Part shown: positions 1-10,460 of the stretch, piece by piece | Numbering within the stretch: the stretch's first letter is position 1 | Layout of the letters: the number at the start of each line of letters is the position of its first letter | Origin: Castor canadensis | Lineage: Eukaryota > Chordata > Mammalia > Rodentia > Castoridae | Direction of reading: 5' to 3' | Assembly: GCF_047511655.1 (NCBI RefSeq) | Contig: NC_133399.1 | Coordinates: 5,459,333-5,523,332, forward strand | Length of the DNA: 64,000 bases | Made by a program: the position numbers and the translations under genes | Notes under the pieces: model-generated | Databases searched by the model: none | What the model saw: only the letters and a program-made list of their open reading frames with translations | What the model was told of the DNA's origin: nothing

Positions 1-341
1 ATATTTAGGATAAATCATTTCACCAGTTTCCTTTTGTCTTCAGGTAGTTGGGTAGATATTATGATGTGTGCCAGTGAAGACAAGCCTGAGAAACCCATGC
101 TGAGAGAAAGGCACTGTTACATTTATATTGTTCAGTTTTTAAGATAATGTTTATTTGTTTTTTAGTTAACATGTGCATTACAGTAAACAAATACACGAAA
201 AAAAGAACATAATCACCCATAGCCACAAGCAGTACAGTTGGAATTTCCTAAATCCTACAAGAGCACACAGCAATCTATTTTAGGTAACTGAGATCCTATG
301 GTCTGACATGCTTGTCCACACATTCTGAATGCTTACCAACT
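1..341. other. Unassigned AT-rich DNA
   Basis: I recognise no gene, RNA or repeat family here. The stretch is AT-rich and ends where an L1 3' UTR begins. It may hold decayed repeat sequence. Confidence 0.4.
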
Positions 342-857
342 GAAAATCCCATTTTGCCCTTATCTCTAATTTTGTTGAAGAGAGAGTATAAGCAATATTA
401 GGAAGGAACAAGGGTTTTTGCTAGTTGAGATAAGGATAGCTATACAGGGAGTTGACTCACATTAATTTCCTGTGTGTGTGTGTTACCTTGTAGGGTAATT
501 CTTTTTGATCTCACCTTTTCTCTAGTTCCTGGTCCCCTTTTCCTATTGGCCTCAGTTGCTTTTAAGGTATCTGCTTTAGTTTCTCTGCTTTGAGGGCAAC
601 AAATGCTAACTAATTTTTTAGGTGTCTTACCTATCCTCATATCTCCCTTATGTGCTCTGGCTTTTATCTTGTGATCAAAGTTCAATCCCCTTGTTGTGTT
701 TGCCCTTGATCTAATGTCCACATATGAGGGAGAACATACAATTTTTGGTCTTTTGGGCCAGGCTAACCTCACTCAGAATGATGTTCTCCAATTCCACCCA
801 TTTACCAGCAAATGATAACCTTTCGTTCTTCTTCATGGCTGCATAAAATTCCATTGG
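342..857 (-). mobile_element. LINE-1 3' end fragment (minus strand)
   Basis: The minus strand carries the end of L1 ORF2 and the start of the L1 3' UTR. It closely matches the 3' ends at 3300-3800 (plus), 27400-27900 (plus) and 42830-43340 (minus). A short open frame at 440-772 is only the ORF2 tail plus UTR. The distal 3' UTR and poly(A) are missing, so this is a fragment cut at both ends; on the upstream side homology stops near the codons for the ORF2 C-terminal tail. Confidence 0.85.
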
Positions 858-959
858 GCAACACACATCTTTAAGAAACAAATACAGAAATGTAGGAGGG
901 AGTCACCTCTAAAGGATGTCCTTTGTGCCAAATCATTTTGACCAAACCCCCCTAAGAGA

Positions 960-1229
960 TTTTTTTTCAAATCCACCTGTCAAGAAGACCCATGTAAACA
1001 TCCACCTATCATAAAGGCTCATTGAGTTTCCACCCCACAAACTGCCCAAAAAGTAGCATAAATACCCTTAACGAGCCCACCTGCTATGGCCTGGATCACT
1101 TTCCTGCATCCCTTCCCTTGTAGAATCTTTATGCTTTCTTTCTTTAGTAAAGACCTGTGACTTTGCATCTTTACCTTGTTGAGTCAGGTATTCTTTGACC
1201 TTGAACAAGAACTCAGTTCACACCCAACA
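960..1229 (+). repeat. Solo LTR 'C' (left copy)
   Basis: The segment ends in CCCAACA and has a polyadenylation-like AGTAAA near 1145. It looks like the R/U5 end of an LTR on the plus strand. The same sequence occurs inverted at 63011-63250 with an AATAAA. The left boundary is uncertain. It belongs to the left arm of the inverted duplication. Confidence 0.5.
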
Positions 1230-1524
1230 TGTTTATCGCTAGGATTGACATGCCCATTCTCCCCAAACAATGAAAATAAATGACAATAAATGTGGAAAGA
1301 CAGAGAAATGTGGCTCTTTAATGGAAAATATTGACTTATGAAAAATCTCAGGCAGTGAACTCATTTTACAATGATCTTGTGGAAAATGTCTAAGGTAGAA
1401 TCAAAGGTTGTGGGGAACTATCATGTAGAAAAAGGAAAATGTGAAACAATGAATGAAGAAGATACTCTGTATAAAGACTTACCAGTCATCACAAGGATTA
1501 TATGGAAATGATGAAGATGTGCCA
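1230..1524. repeat. Left arm of inverted segmental duplication, outer unique part
   Basis: The reverse complement of this stretch aligns with 62760-63010, including a shared GGAGAATGGGCATGTCAATCC block. No gene is seen in it. It lies between solo LTR C and the composite SINE in both arms. Confidence 0.7.
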
Positions 1525-1704
1525 GGTATCAGTGGCTCACACCTGTAACCCTAGCTAGTCATGAGGTAGATATCAGGAAGATTGATATCTACCACGTGGG
1601 AAAACAGTTCCTGAGACACTATCTCTAAAATATGTAACACAAAAAGGGCTGCTGGAGTGGCTCAAGGTGTACACTCTTAGTTCAAGCCCTATGTACCACA
1701 CACA
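1525..1704 (+). mobile_element. Composite Alu-like/ID-like SINE, split by ERV-1
   Basis: The left half has the GTGGCTCACACCTGTAA box typical of Alu/B1 (7SL-derived) SINEs. After a linker comes a GCTGGAGTGGCTCAAG ID-like half ending in a CA-rich tail. ERV-1 inserted in that tail, and the tail resumes at 11381-11410. The orthologous SINE is at 62550-62750 in the other duplication arm, without ERV-1. Confidence 0.8.
1701..1704. repeat. ERV-1 target-site duplication (left)
   Basis: CACA lies immediately before the TG of the left LTR and is repeated at 11381-11384 after the CA of the right LTR. Four bases is the usual duplication for gamma-type integrases. The site lies in a CA-rich SINE tail, so chance identity is more likely than at a random site. 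Confidence 0.6.
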
Positions 1705-2138
1705 TGTTACAAGGTAAAACAAGGCATGACCACCCAAGAAAGACTAAGAGAGAGTCTTTATTAGCTAGCTGGTGACTGCTCTGATTAACAGGTTGTCGAG
1801 ACTCAGAGCAGCCCCTCTCTAACCTTTAGCAGGGTTTATAAAGGCAAAAACTACATCCTGTCTGGCAATCTTTGTGAAGAAGGCTAGCCTAGGTACAGAA
1901 GTGAGACAACGGCTGCTATCTATAGGCATGAGTGAACACAATCAACACCATCCACACAATCATTTGACCACATCCTACTTTGGTTCCTTCTGTTCTTGTG
2001 ATTTTATGGGAATCAGACCCCCTCATGAACCTCCTTCAGCTTGAAAGCTAAAATGGCACCTGATTAATGGCTTCCCTCTGGCTAAGTGAATGGCACCTGA
2101 TTAATGGCTCCACTCTGGCTAAGTTGTTAACCGTTTCA
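1705..2138 (-). repeat. ERV-1 3' LTR (434 bp)
   Basis: It aligns along its whole length with 10922-11380. On the plus strand it starts TGTTAC and ends TTTCA. On the minus strand it carries a TTTATAAACC TATA-like box near 1850 and an AATAAA near 1760. It lacks a short internal repeat (around a GGTACAGAAGT motif) that is present twice in the right LTR, which explains most of the length difference. Confidence 0.9.
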
Positions 2139-2356
2139 TTCTCCACTGCTTTTAGTTGCAGAGTCAAATCTTAGACTCTTTTGACTGGATAGGATCATAT
2201 TTAGTTCTCAAGACCATAAATTTTATGGAAGAAATGCATTGGTGGATAAATTTAAGTAAGACATTAAGAATACAGAGCCCCACTATTAGTCCCTAGATGA
2301 GTAGAATTAGAGGCCCTGAGATTTCCATTATTAGAGTAGTTAGCCGGAGGACCAAG
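2139..2356 (-). pseudogene. ERV-1 env TM tail and polypurine region
   Basis: Lies between the env TM ectodomain remnant and the 3' LTR. On the minus strand a purine-rich AAAAGCAGTGGAGAA directly precedes the LTR and fits a decayed polypurine tract. No intact membrane-anchor reading frame is seen. Confidence 0.5.
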
Positions 2357-2534
2357 AGAATAAATTTTGATACCAGTTTCCTGATGGTTTAGGAAGTTCT
2401 TCTCTGTCCTTTAATTTTTTTCTTACGAAGGTCATGCTATCCTTAATCATCCCTGAATGGTTTGTATAAAAACAACAGGTTTCTCCCTGAGCCCCACATA
2501 GTCCTCCTTGTTTTAAAAACAGGAGGTCTAACAA
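2340..2534 (-). pseudogene. env: ERV-1 env TM subunit fragment
   Basis: A 64-codon open stretch on the minus strand contains the conserved heptad region and the CX6CC-type cysteine cluster of a gamma-retroviral transmembrane subunit (two adjacent cysteines within the motif GETCCFYTN). Upstream env sequence continues only after the L1 insertion, at about 3945. The fragment cannot make a functional envelope: it is cut off from SU and the fusion peptide by the L1 and from the membrane anchor by stops. An inverted copy with about 95% identity is at 7869-8047. Confidence 0.85.
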
Positions 2535-3133
2535 ACTCTAAAGTTGATGCAAGAAAGAGTAGGAAATACTCTGGAGTTAGTAGGTATAGGTAAGAACTTT
2601 CTCAATGAAACCCCAGCAGCACAGCAACTAAGAGATAGCATAGATAAATGGGACCTCATAAAACTAATAAGCTTCTGTTCATCAAAAGAAATGGTCTCTA
2701 AACTGAAGAGAACACCCACAGAGTGGGAGAAAATATTTGCCAGCTATACATCAGACAAAGGGCTGATAACCAGAATATATAGGGAACTTAAAAAACTAAA
2801 TTCTCCCAAAACTAATGAACCAATAAAGAAATGGGCAAGTGAACTAAACAGAACTTTCTCAAAAGAAGAAATTCAAATGGCCAAAAAACACATGAAAAAA
2901 ATGCTCACCATCTCTAGCAATAAAGGAAATGCAAATTAAAACCACACTAAGACTCCACCTCACCCCTGTTAGAATAGCCATCATTAGCAACACCACCAAC
3001 AACAGGTGTTGGCGAGGACGCGGGGAAAAAGGAACCCTCTTACACTGTTGATAGGAATGTAAACTAGTACAACCACTCTGGAAAAAAATTTGGAGGCTAC
3101 TTTAAAAGTTAGACATTGATCTACCATTTGATC
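2356..3133 (+). repeat. Arm A of ERV-1 internal inverted repeat
   Basis: The reverse complement matches 7275-8047 nearly base for base. The arm contains the env TM fragment, the env/L1 junction and the 5' part of the inserted L1. See the findings. Confidence 0.9.
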
Positions 3134-3942
3134 CAGCAATATCACTCTTGGGGATATACCGAAAAGACTGTGACACAGGTTACTCCAGAGGCACCTGCAC
3201 ACCCATGTTTATTGCAGCACTATTCACATTAGCCAAGTTATGGAAACAGCCAAGATGCCCCACCACTTAATCCATTGATTAAGAAAATGTGGTATCTAGA
3301 CACAATGGAATTTTATGCAGCCATGAAGAAGAACAAAATGTAATCATTCACTGGAAATGGATGGAATTGGAGAACATCATTCTGAGTGAAGTTAGCCTGG
3401 CCCAAAAGACCAAAAATCGTATGTTCTCCCTCATATTGAACATTAGATCAAGGGCAAACACAACAAGGGGATTGGACTTTGAGCACATGATAAAAGCGAG
3501 AGCACACAAGGGAGGTGTGAGGATAGGTAAGACACCCAAAAAATTAGTTAGCATTTGTTGCCCTTAACGCAGATAAACTAAATCAGATACCTTAAAAGCA
3601 ACAGAGGCCAATAGGAAAAGGGGACCAGGAACTACAGAAAAGGTGAGATCAAAAAGAATTAACCTAGAAAATAACACACACGCACAGGAAATTAATGTGA
3701 ATCAACTCCCTGTATAGCTATCCTTATCTCAACCAGCAAAAACCCTTGTTCCTTCCTATTATGGCTTATATTCTCTCTACAACAAAATTAGAAATAAGGG
3801 CAAAATAGTTTCTGCTGGGTATTGAGGGGGTAGGGGGGAGAGGGAGGGGGTGGAGTGGGTGGTAAGGGAGGGGGTGGGGGCAGTGGGGAGAAATGACCCA
3901 AGCCTTGTATGCATATATGAATAATAAAATAAAAAATAATAG
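2533..3942 (+). mobile_element. LINE-1 3' fragment inserted in ERV-1 env
   Basis: A 5'-truncated L1 on the plus strand. It starts within the ORF2 C-terminal third (reading frame open at 2544-2939, shifting later) and runs through the 3' UTR with its G-rich tract (3820-3895) to an A-rich tail with AATAAAATAAAA. AGGAGGTCTA occurs on both sides (about 2522-2531 and 3942-3951), giving a target-site duplication. The insertion falls inside the env TM coding sequence and is in the opposite orientation to the provirus. Confidence 0.9.
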
Positions 3943-3944
3943 GA

Positions 3945-4470
3945 GGTCTAGACCCCTTCAATTTTGTAACACTATTTCAGCTAGGGAATCTGATGAACTC
4001 TCTAAATTGGTGATAGGTTGTTCTAACTCATGAAGATCTTGATCTATCTGTTTACTTAGAGTTTTGAAGTTTATATCTCCAGTGATCAATGCAGAAGCTC
4101 CTGTGGCAGCTGATCCAGCTATGCCTACTCCCGTCAGGACAGGTACCAGGGTAGGGGCTACTCAGCTAGCACTGTGATTAGGAAAAGGAGGGGAAATTTG
4201 TAAGTGTTGTCTGCCTACTTCCCCTTCATATAGGTAAACCTGGGGAATGATATGGGTTAATACACAGAGCTCCGCATGATTTTGTCCTGTAAAGGTGTGG
4301 GAATTAATGCAACGAGTTACTCCCATAGTGCAGGCAAACCAAGTGCCAGAAGGGGGCACAAGGAAGGAGGGGGCATTGCCCAGATCTGAGAGGATGATTT
4401 CTTGAGTGCACGAATTTTGATAAGGGGATAGTTTAAGACTGTAGCCAGGAATCCTAATACAGAGACTTCA
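3945..4470 (-). pseudogene. env: ERV-1 env, SU C-terminus and start of TM
   Basis: Minus-strand reading gives a short hydrophobic alanine/glycine-rich stretch near 4150-4080, fitting a fusion-peptide region, followed by a heptad-rich segment that is cut at 3945 by the L1. The SU end (4162-4359 frame) is in a different phase from the upstream SU, so frameshifts separate the parts. No intact SU/TM cleavage site is assigned. Confidence 0.65.
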
Positions 4471-5205
4471 TCCTTGGAGATCCCCAAGGGTGAGTTTGGG
4501 GTTAAATCCCCATAGGCAGACAGATTTATTTTTGGTGATTTCAGTTTGAGTCCAATTCTGAACATCCCGTTTTTCAAAGCCCAAGGTGGCATCTACCCCA
4601 ATACCTACATAGTAGGGTGGCTCAAGATTTAAGCAAAGCCAACAATCTAGTGTTAGATTAGGGTTAGTGGTATTTAAAGCTCTAAAAACTGCATCTATAG
4701 TTCTAAATAGGCCTCTCCGAGTAGGTCTCGACGTAGGAGGAGTTTGGGCAGGGGGAACTGTGGCTTCTTTTATTTTGGGGCCTCCAGGGGCAAGTGGACC
4801 AGGAGGAATCTGGTAGGGGTTGTAGGCATTTGGGCCAATAGGCACCTCTTCCCTTATTTCCTTCATGCACTGGATGGTGAACTCTGTCCCTGGATCTCTA
4901 CCAGTCACATACAATCAAAATCTCCATGTTCTTACCATTTCCCACATGGAGTTTGACCAGGGTTTCCAGGACTTTAAGGTTTTCTTTAAAGGGTTGCAAG
5001 TTCCCCTTCCATATGTATTGCTGGGAGTGCTTCTGCGGGAATCTGTGATGGAGATAAAGGGGTCATTATTTGTCCAGGGGGCTTCAGTTACACAGCCCCA
5101 ACTGGCACAATGGTATTGGCCTGAGCCCTGGCAGCCAGGTGTATTGGCTGAACAAACATAATATTGTTTATCTGTAGCCCTTTTTCTAAATTGCAGTGAC
5201 TGCAT
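4317..5205 (-). pseudogene. env: ERV-1 env SU subunit, broken
   Basis: Three overlapping minus-strand open stretches (4915-5205, 4468-4914, 4317-4592) together cover much of a gamma-type surface subunit. Visible hallmarks are a proline-rich hinge near 4720-4830, and tryptophan/cysteine motifs CWLCL (near 4640) and SVCLWGF (near 4525) typical of the SU C-terminal domain. The changes of frame and lack of an intact signal peptide start mark it as a pseudogene. Confidence 0.8.
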
Positions 5206-5642
5206 CCTTATCGATTTCCTCTTTTTCCTTTATACTTGTATGAGTTCCAGCTTTTCCCAAAAAGATCACATATATCTATGGGGAAGGTGGACTGGCCCGA
5301 GGTTATGAGCCTTTGTATTACTTGTCCTGTTACAGAATCTCAAAATTCCCATATGGGGGTGGGGTGTGTGAGGGTTAGAGGCAATAAGCAAATTTAAAGA
5401 CAGGCTCATTAAAAACAGATACAGGAATAATATCTTTGAGGAACAGAAAAGGACCATCAATTAGGGACATGTTTAAGTCTGTTCTTGAGGGGGTCCTGAT
5501 TAGCCTCAGGTCTGATGACTGTCCAACACTGATCAGAGTTCACTGTAAAGGCTCTCTTAAGCTGGGTATGATGAATCCATGGGCGTTTTCCAGCTACCTT
5601 GATGGCTGTGGGAGTGGACAGGATCACAGTGTAGGGACCTTG
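5206..5642 (-). pseudogene. ERV-1 pol/env junction
   Basis: This region links the integrase C-terminus with env SU on the minus strand. In gamma retroviruses the end of integrase overlaps the env start, and this stretch fits that place, but no clean frame is visible. Stops are frequent in all frames. Confidence 0.4.
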
Positions 5643-6577
5643 CTAGCAGGGCTCAAGGCTGTCAGGGTGGTGTCTTTTTACCCACAATAGATCTCCCAGC
5701 TCATAAGGAGTCCCAAGGGGGCCATCAGGTGTTGCCATTCCTTGGACTTGCTGGACAGCTGAGTGAATTTGTTTGAGAGTCTGTTGAAGAGCCTGAAGGG
5801 ACTGGAGAAGATCATGATTAGAAATTTTTGTTAGGGCTTCCTCCCCCAATCTGGGGATTATGGGAGGTGGTCGCCCATAGAGGATCTCAAATGGAGTGAA
5901 ACCCTGTCTATAAGGAGTATATCTAACTCTTAATAGGGCTGCAAGAAGGAGGTTCACCCAGCCATTGCCTGTTTCCAAGGAGAGCTTAGAAAGCTCTTTT
6001 AGAGTCTGATTCACCCTCTCTACCTGCTCTGAACTCTGGGGCCTATAAGCATATGTAATTTCTATTTGATCTGTAGTGCTTTCCTATTTAGATATTTTAG
6101 CTGTGAAATCTGGGCCATTGTCAGACCCCAGTATTAAAGAGAGGCCAAATTGGGGAACTATCTCTTTTAAGAGTTTCTTTACAGTAATCTGAGCTGTCTT
6201 GATTTTCATAGGGAAAGCCTCAGTCCATCCAGAGAACTATCAACCATTACCAGTAAATATTTATACCCACATAAGCCAGGCTTGATTTCAGTGAAATTGA
6301 TCTCCCATTGTTCTCCATGGAAGGAACCTCGCATTCTTATTCCTGGCTCAACCAAGTGTGGTCCTTTTTGGTTAACCTGTTGACATACATTGCACCTTGC
6401 AGTGAAATTTCATGCTAGGTGTTCTAAGTTCTGGATAAAGAACTGTTTTCTTAAAAGTTCAGTTAATTTTGTAGATCCTAAGTAAGTGGTGTCATGAAGG
6501 TCTTTTATGAGCATCTGTCCCTGAGACCTGGGGAGAAATATTCTTCCATCTGACAACTTTTTCCATATAGAGGGGCT
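5643..6577 (-). pseudogene. pol: ERV-1 pol integrase, broken
   Basis: A 123-codon open stretch at 5643-6014 contains the end of the integrase catalytic core and the start of the C-terminal domain, including the PFEILYGRPPP motif common to gamma-type integrases. Upstream (6014-6577) the minus strand shows the rest of the core and an HHCC-type zinc region in decayed form (for example the codons for CNVCQQVN-like sequence near 6385). Multiple stops prevent a full-length protein. It would have joined viral DNA ends to host DNA. Confidence 0.8.
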
Positions 6578-6835
6578 TGTTTTTAGCTGGAGGGTCCCTC
6601 CTAATTGTAGGTCCTGTTCAGTGTAATTTGGTCATGAGGGCAGAGCTGGGGGGTGTGCCAGTAAGATCTCTAGAGGCCCCGCTGCTTTTGTGGCAACTGT
6701 TCTTGCAGCTTGATTGGCTGCCCAGTTTCCTCTTGCTTCAGAGTAGTTCCCTTTTTGATGACCATAGCAGTGAATAATGACCACATTTTTAGGAAGCCAG
6801 AAGGCCTCTATGAGGGCTAGAATTTCCTGGGCATT

Positions 6836-7274
6836 TTAAATGTTTTTACCTTCAGAAGTAAGGAAGCCTCTCTCCCTGTATAGGGCTCTGTGTACATGGG
6901 CTGTTGGAAATGCATACTGGCTGTCTGTATAGACATTAATAACTTTATCCTTCCCATACCTTAGACCTTGGGTCAGGGCGATTAGTTCAGCTTTTTGGGC
7001 TGAGGTTCCATGTCCAAGTGCCTGGGCCCAGATGGTCCAGTCCAGGGTGACTACTGCTGCCTCTGCACACCTTATTCCTTTGGTCACAAAACTGGAGACA
7101 TCGGTGAACAGTATCTCATCTGGATCATGCCAGGGAACATCACTGAGGTCCAATTGAAGGCTCTGGGTGTTTTCAAGGGTTTCTAGGTAGTCATGAATGG
7201 GTTCCTTGGGATCATTGTCCAGAAGAAGAGTAGAAGGGTTAAGGACAGTGGTCTTTAAAACCTTTGTGTTGTTA
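6836..7274 (-). pseudogene. pol: ERV-1 pol RNase H domain, broken
   Basis: The open stretch 6836-7153 contains RNase H landmarks: FTDVSSF (the first catalytic Asp, with the usual following Gly changed to Val), QKAELIAL (catalytic Glu) and VYTDSQYAF (second Asp). The domain degrades the RNA strand of RNA/DNA hybrids during reverse transcription. Upstream sequence is cut off abruptly at 7274, where an inverted env/L1 segment begins, so the RT connection domain is missing. Confidence 0.85.
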
Positions 7275-8047
7275 GATCAAATAGTAGATCAATATTTAGC
7301 TTTTTAAGTAGCCTCCAAATTTTTTTCCAGAGTGGTTGTACTAGTTTACATTCCCACCAACAGTGTAAGAGGGTTCCTTTTTCCCTGCATTCTCACCAAC
7401 ACCTGTTGGTGGTGTTGCTAATAATGGCTATTCTAACAGGGGTGAGGTGGAGTCTTAGTGTGGTTTTAATTTGCATTTCCTTTATTGCTAGAGATGGTGA
7501 GCATTTTTTCATGTGTTTTTTGGCCATTTGAATTTCTTCTTTTGAGAAAGTTCTGTTTAGTTCACTTGCCCATTTCTTTATTGGTTCATTAGTTTTGGGA
7601 GAATTTAGTTTTTTAAGTTCCCTATATATTCTGGTTATCAGCCCTTTGTCTGATGTATAGCTGGCAAATATTTTCTCCCACTCTGTGGGTGTTCTCTTCA
7701 GTTTAGAGACCATTTCTTTTGATGAACAGAAGCTTATTAGTTTTATGAGGTCCCATTTATCTATGCTATCTCTTATTGCTGTGCTGCTGGGGTTTCGTTG
7801 AGAAAGTTCTTACCTATACCTACTAACTCCAGAGTATTTCCTACTCTTTCTTGCATCAACTTTAGAGTTTGTTAGACCTCCTGTTTTTAAAACAAGGAGG
7901 ACTATGTGGGGCTCAGGGAGAAACCTGTTGTTTTTATACAAACCATTCAGGGGTGATTAAGGATAGCATGACCTTCGTAAGAAAAAAATTAAAGGACAGA
8001 GAAGAACTTCGTAAACCATCAGGAAACTGGTATCAAAATTTATTCTC
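7275..8047 (-). repeat. Arm B of ERV-1 internal inverted repeat
   Basis: An inverted copy of 2356-3133. It carries L1 ORF2 sequence on the minus strand (7275-7865) and the env TM fragment on the plus strand (7869-8047), so it includes the same env/L1 junction. It sits exactly where the later part of RT should be. Small differences (single substitutions and short indels) separate the arms. Confidence 0.9.
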
Positions 8048-8477
8048 ATTTTCAGCTGTCAATGAGAGATAACAGTATTACCCCCGGGTGTTCTGCTCTG
8101 AACACTATAAGATCCTGGCTGAGGGCTTCATCAAACAGGGTAGTGGAGTTCTTAAACCCCTGTGGCAGTCTTGTCCAGGTTAATTGGCCAGAAAATCCCT
8201 CCTCTGGATCACTCCATTCAAAGGCAAAAATGAGTTGACTCACCTTTGCCAACAGGAGACTGAAGAAGGCATCTTTCAGGTCCAAGACAGTGTACACTTG
8301 GTGGCTAGGAGGTAAGAGGCTGAGGAGAGTGAAGGGATTGGGAACTGTAGGATCAGGTGTGTTCCATGGTGAGTGACATGGAACCAAAATTCCCACTTCC
8401 CTTAGCATCTTGATGTGGACAGCAATGTCTCTTTTTGCCTCCACATTAGTAGGGTGCTGTTTAACTGCAATAGGCAT
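8048..8477 (-). pseudogene. pol: ERV-1 pol reverse transcriptase, N-terminal part
   Basis: The 141-codon minus-strand frame reads as the fingers/palm start of a gamma-type RT, with the conserved [13 protein letters not shown] segment holding the first catalytic Asp, followed by FAFEWSDPE and [13 protein letters not shown]. The region that should hold the YXDD active site is not present: sequence stops at 8047 and is replaced by the inverted env/L1 segment. The protein is therefore truncated before the catalytic pair. Confidence 0.85.
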
Positions 8478-8574
8478 TGCCTATGAAGTAAGTTGGACCA
8501 TTATTGGGGCATGATGATTAGCTAGCCCTGGTGGGTTAGATTCTGCCCATACATGGGTCATCCTTTTTCTGAGT

Positions 8575-8960
8575 TCAGACAGATAGGGGGGGCTCTAGAG
8601 GGTTTTGTTCTGTCATAGACAGAAGATATTCTTCACGTAAGGGACAAGTCAACAATTTGATAGGAGACTGGCCTTGGGCATCCAGATAAGTTCCTTCTTC
8701 CTGGAAGGAGATGGTGGCTTGTAACTTGTGTAGGAAGTCTCGGCTCAGCAAGGGGTAGGGACAGTCAGGAATCACCAGAAAAGAATGGGTTATAGTCCCT
8801 CCTCCTAGGTTAGTAATTCAGCCTTCTGGCCAGTTGTAGTCTTGTTGAGTTCCTGTGGCCCCTTGAATAGACAATTTTTCTTTAGATAAGGGACCCTTGG
8901 CTTTTTAATAACTGAATAGGCCACGTCAGTATCACATAAGAATTTGACTGCTTTGCCCCC
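8575..8960 (-). pseudogene. pol: ERV-1 protease, broken
   Basis: The frame 8575-8775 holds a PDCPYPLLSRDFLHKL segment typical of the C-terminal half of a gamma protease (the usual Gly before the Arg is Ser). Upstream, near 8930, the active-site region reads CDTDVAYSVI, where the conserved DTGA motif has lost its Gly. This change and the frame break between the halves indicate an inactive relic. Confidence 0.75.
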
Positions 8961-8984
8961 AGTTGAAGGGTAACCATGGGCTAT

Positions 8985-9300
8985 GTTCGGGGGTGCGGTG
9001 GCAGCCTCATCACTCCAGTTCGAGGACCTTTTTGTTCCCCCCTTTTCTCTTAGGGCATTCATTTTCCCAGTGTCCCTTTTCTTTACAATAAGCACATTGT
9101 TCTTTTTCCAGTGGGGCTCTGGGGTTTCTTGCAAGTTGCCAGTTGGCAGGAGGCCCAGAACTTTTTGAGGTCTGGAGGCTGGAGTTTGCAGAGCTGCCAC
9201 CATCACCTTTGAAAGCCTTTTGGCCTGTTTATCTTCTGGAGTGTCTCTATTATTATAGACACATTGTACTGTTTCTACTAGTTCTTATAATAATTTTCCT
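8985..9300 (-). pseudogene. gag: ERV-1 gag nucleocapsid with zinc knuckle
   Basis: Minus-strand translation of 9098-9054 gives [14 protein letters not shown], a perfect CX2CX4HX4C zinc knuckle used for RNA packaging. A charged, Arg/Lys-rich tail and the short gag-pol boundary follow. The knuckle is in a different frame from the longest open stretch here (8805-9206), so a frameshift is present. Confidence 0.85.
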
Positions 9301-9842
9301 TCAAATCCAACCTGCTTTTGTAATTTCTTTTTAATGTCTGGGGCCAACTGGGAAGTAAATGCAATATTTATTGCCCTTCTATTCTCTGCCACCTCTGGGT
9401 TTGTAGGAGTGTATGTTCTATATGCCTCCAGGAATGCTGCAGGGGACTCATCTGAGCCTTGTATAACCTCACTCACCTTAGACAAATTTGTGGGTTTCCA
9501 GGCTGCAGATCAGACTACCATAAGAAAGAGCCAGCAATAGTCGGCAAGAACCTCATTTCCTGCATGAGAGTTCAGATCCCAGTTGGACAGACCAAAGGAA
9601 GAACAGTCCCCAGAATGTCCTGATTCCTGGTCGGAGTCCCGTCCGGGCCCAGGACATGTTTTCTAGCTTCCTGCTGAATGATGTGTCACTCTTTAGCTCT
9701 GGAGAGAGTCTGTAAGAGCTGTTGGCAATCATCCCAGGTAGGCTGGTGAGTGAAAAACATAGTCTCAAGAACAGAGATTAGGCCCTGGGGCTTGTCAGAA
9801 AAAGACAGATTTTGTTGTTTCCAGTTATAAAGATTAGTGGTT
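9285..9842 (-). pseudogene. gag: ERV-1 gag capsid, broken
   Basis: The frame 9285-9485 contains QGSDESPAAFLEAYRTYTP, which is the major homology region of a gamma-type capsid, followed by the capsid C-terminal segment APDIKKKLQKQVGFEGK. Upstream capsid sequence (9500-9842) is present but has stops and frame changes. The product would have formed the viral core shell. Confidence 0.85.
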
Positions 9843-10460
9843 TTAAAGGGCACATAAATCATGAAAGGAGCCCCATCTCCAGGAGTTTATTGTAATGGGA
9901 GAATAGGGGCTGAGGGACCAGATGGGGGGCCCTCTGCCAAGGGTCTCGGCTCTGGGGGCTGATATGAAGACCTGCTCCTGGTGTGTGGCAGACTCAAAAC
10001 TTGGCTTGGGTCCTGCAAGTTGGCGGGGTGTAAGGAGGCAGTGAGGGAAAATCGTCATCCAGTGAGGCATCCTGTAGGACAGCCTTTTTATCTTCCGGAT
10101 GTGCAGATGGTGATTGTTTGGGGGGCTTAGAACCTTTGAGCAGCCTATGTCAATCTTTATGCACTTTTGTAACCAGGAAGGCTTTTCAGATAAGACTTCA
10201 ATCCAGGCCAGAATGTAAGGAATCTGGTCAGGGTGGCCAGGCCATCCCATGATGACCAGTTCCACCAGATAGGCTGTAGGCAAATGAAAGGTCCCCTCAG
10301 TGGGCCATCCCACATCGAATGACAGCCAATCTAATTTACAGAGTTTTCTGTGTAAAGGCATCACAAGAGGCCCCCAGGTCTAAAGACTTCTGTTGGAAAG
10401 AAGAAAAGTTAGTAAGCATACATTGTAAAGGACTGGAGGTAGGTGAAGATTGTCCCATGT
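9843..10460 (-). pseudogene. gag: ERV-1 gag matrix and p12-like region
   Basis: The minus-strand ATG at 10458 starts MGQ, the N-myristoylation signal of gamma-type matrix proteins. After about 38 codons that frame ends. The next frame (9843-10364, 173 codons) continues matrix sequence with the WLSFDVGWPTEGTF core motif, then a proline-rich p12-like part. A single frameshift separates the two. The longer upstream reading (to 10605) has no match to gag and is probably leader. Confidence 0.8.

Noticed and set aside
2340-2534. Env fragment as a domesticated, syncytin-like gene
   Set aside because: No continuous SU-TM frame exists; the L1 insertion and several frameshifts separate the parts.
3820-3900. 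G-rich tract as a telomere-like or regulatory G-quadruplex locus
   Set aside because: It is the normal G-rich part of the L1 3' UTR and recurs at 27895-27955 and, reversed, at 42765-42820.
8575-9206. Working gag-pro frame of ERV-1
   Set aside because: The zinc knuckle and protease are in different frames and the protease active-site Gly is lost.
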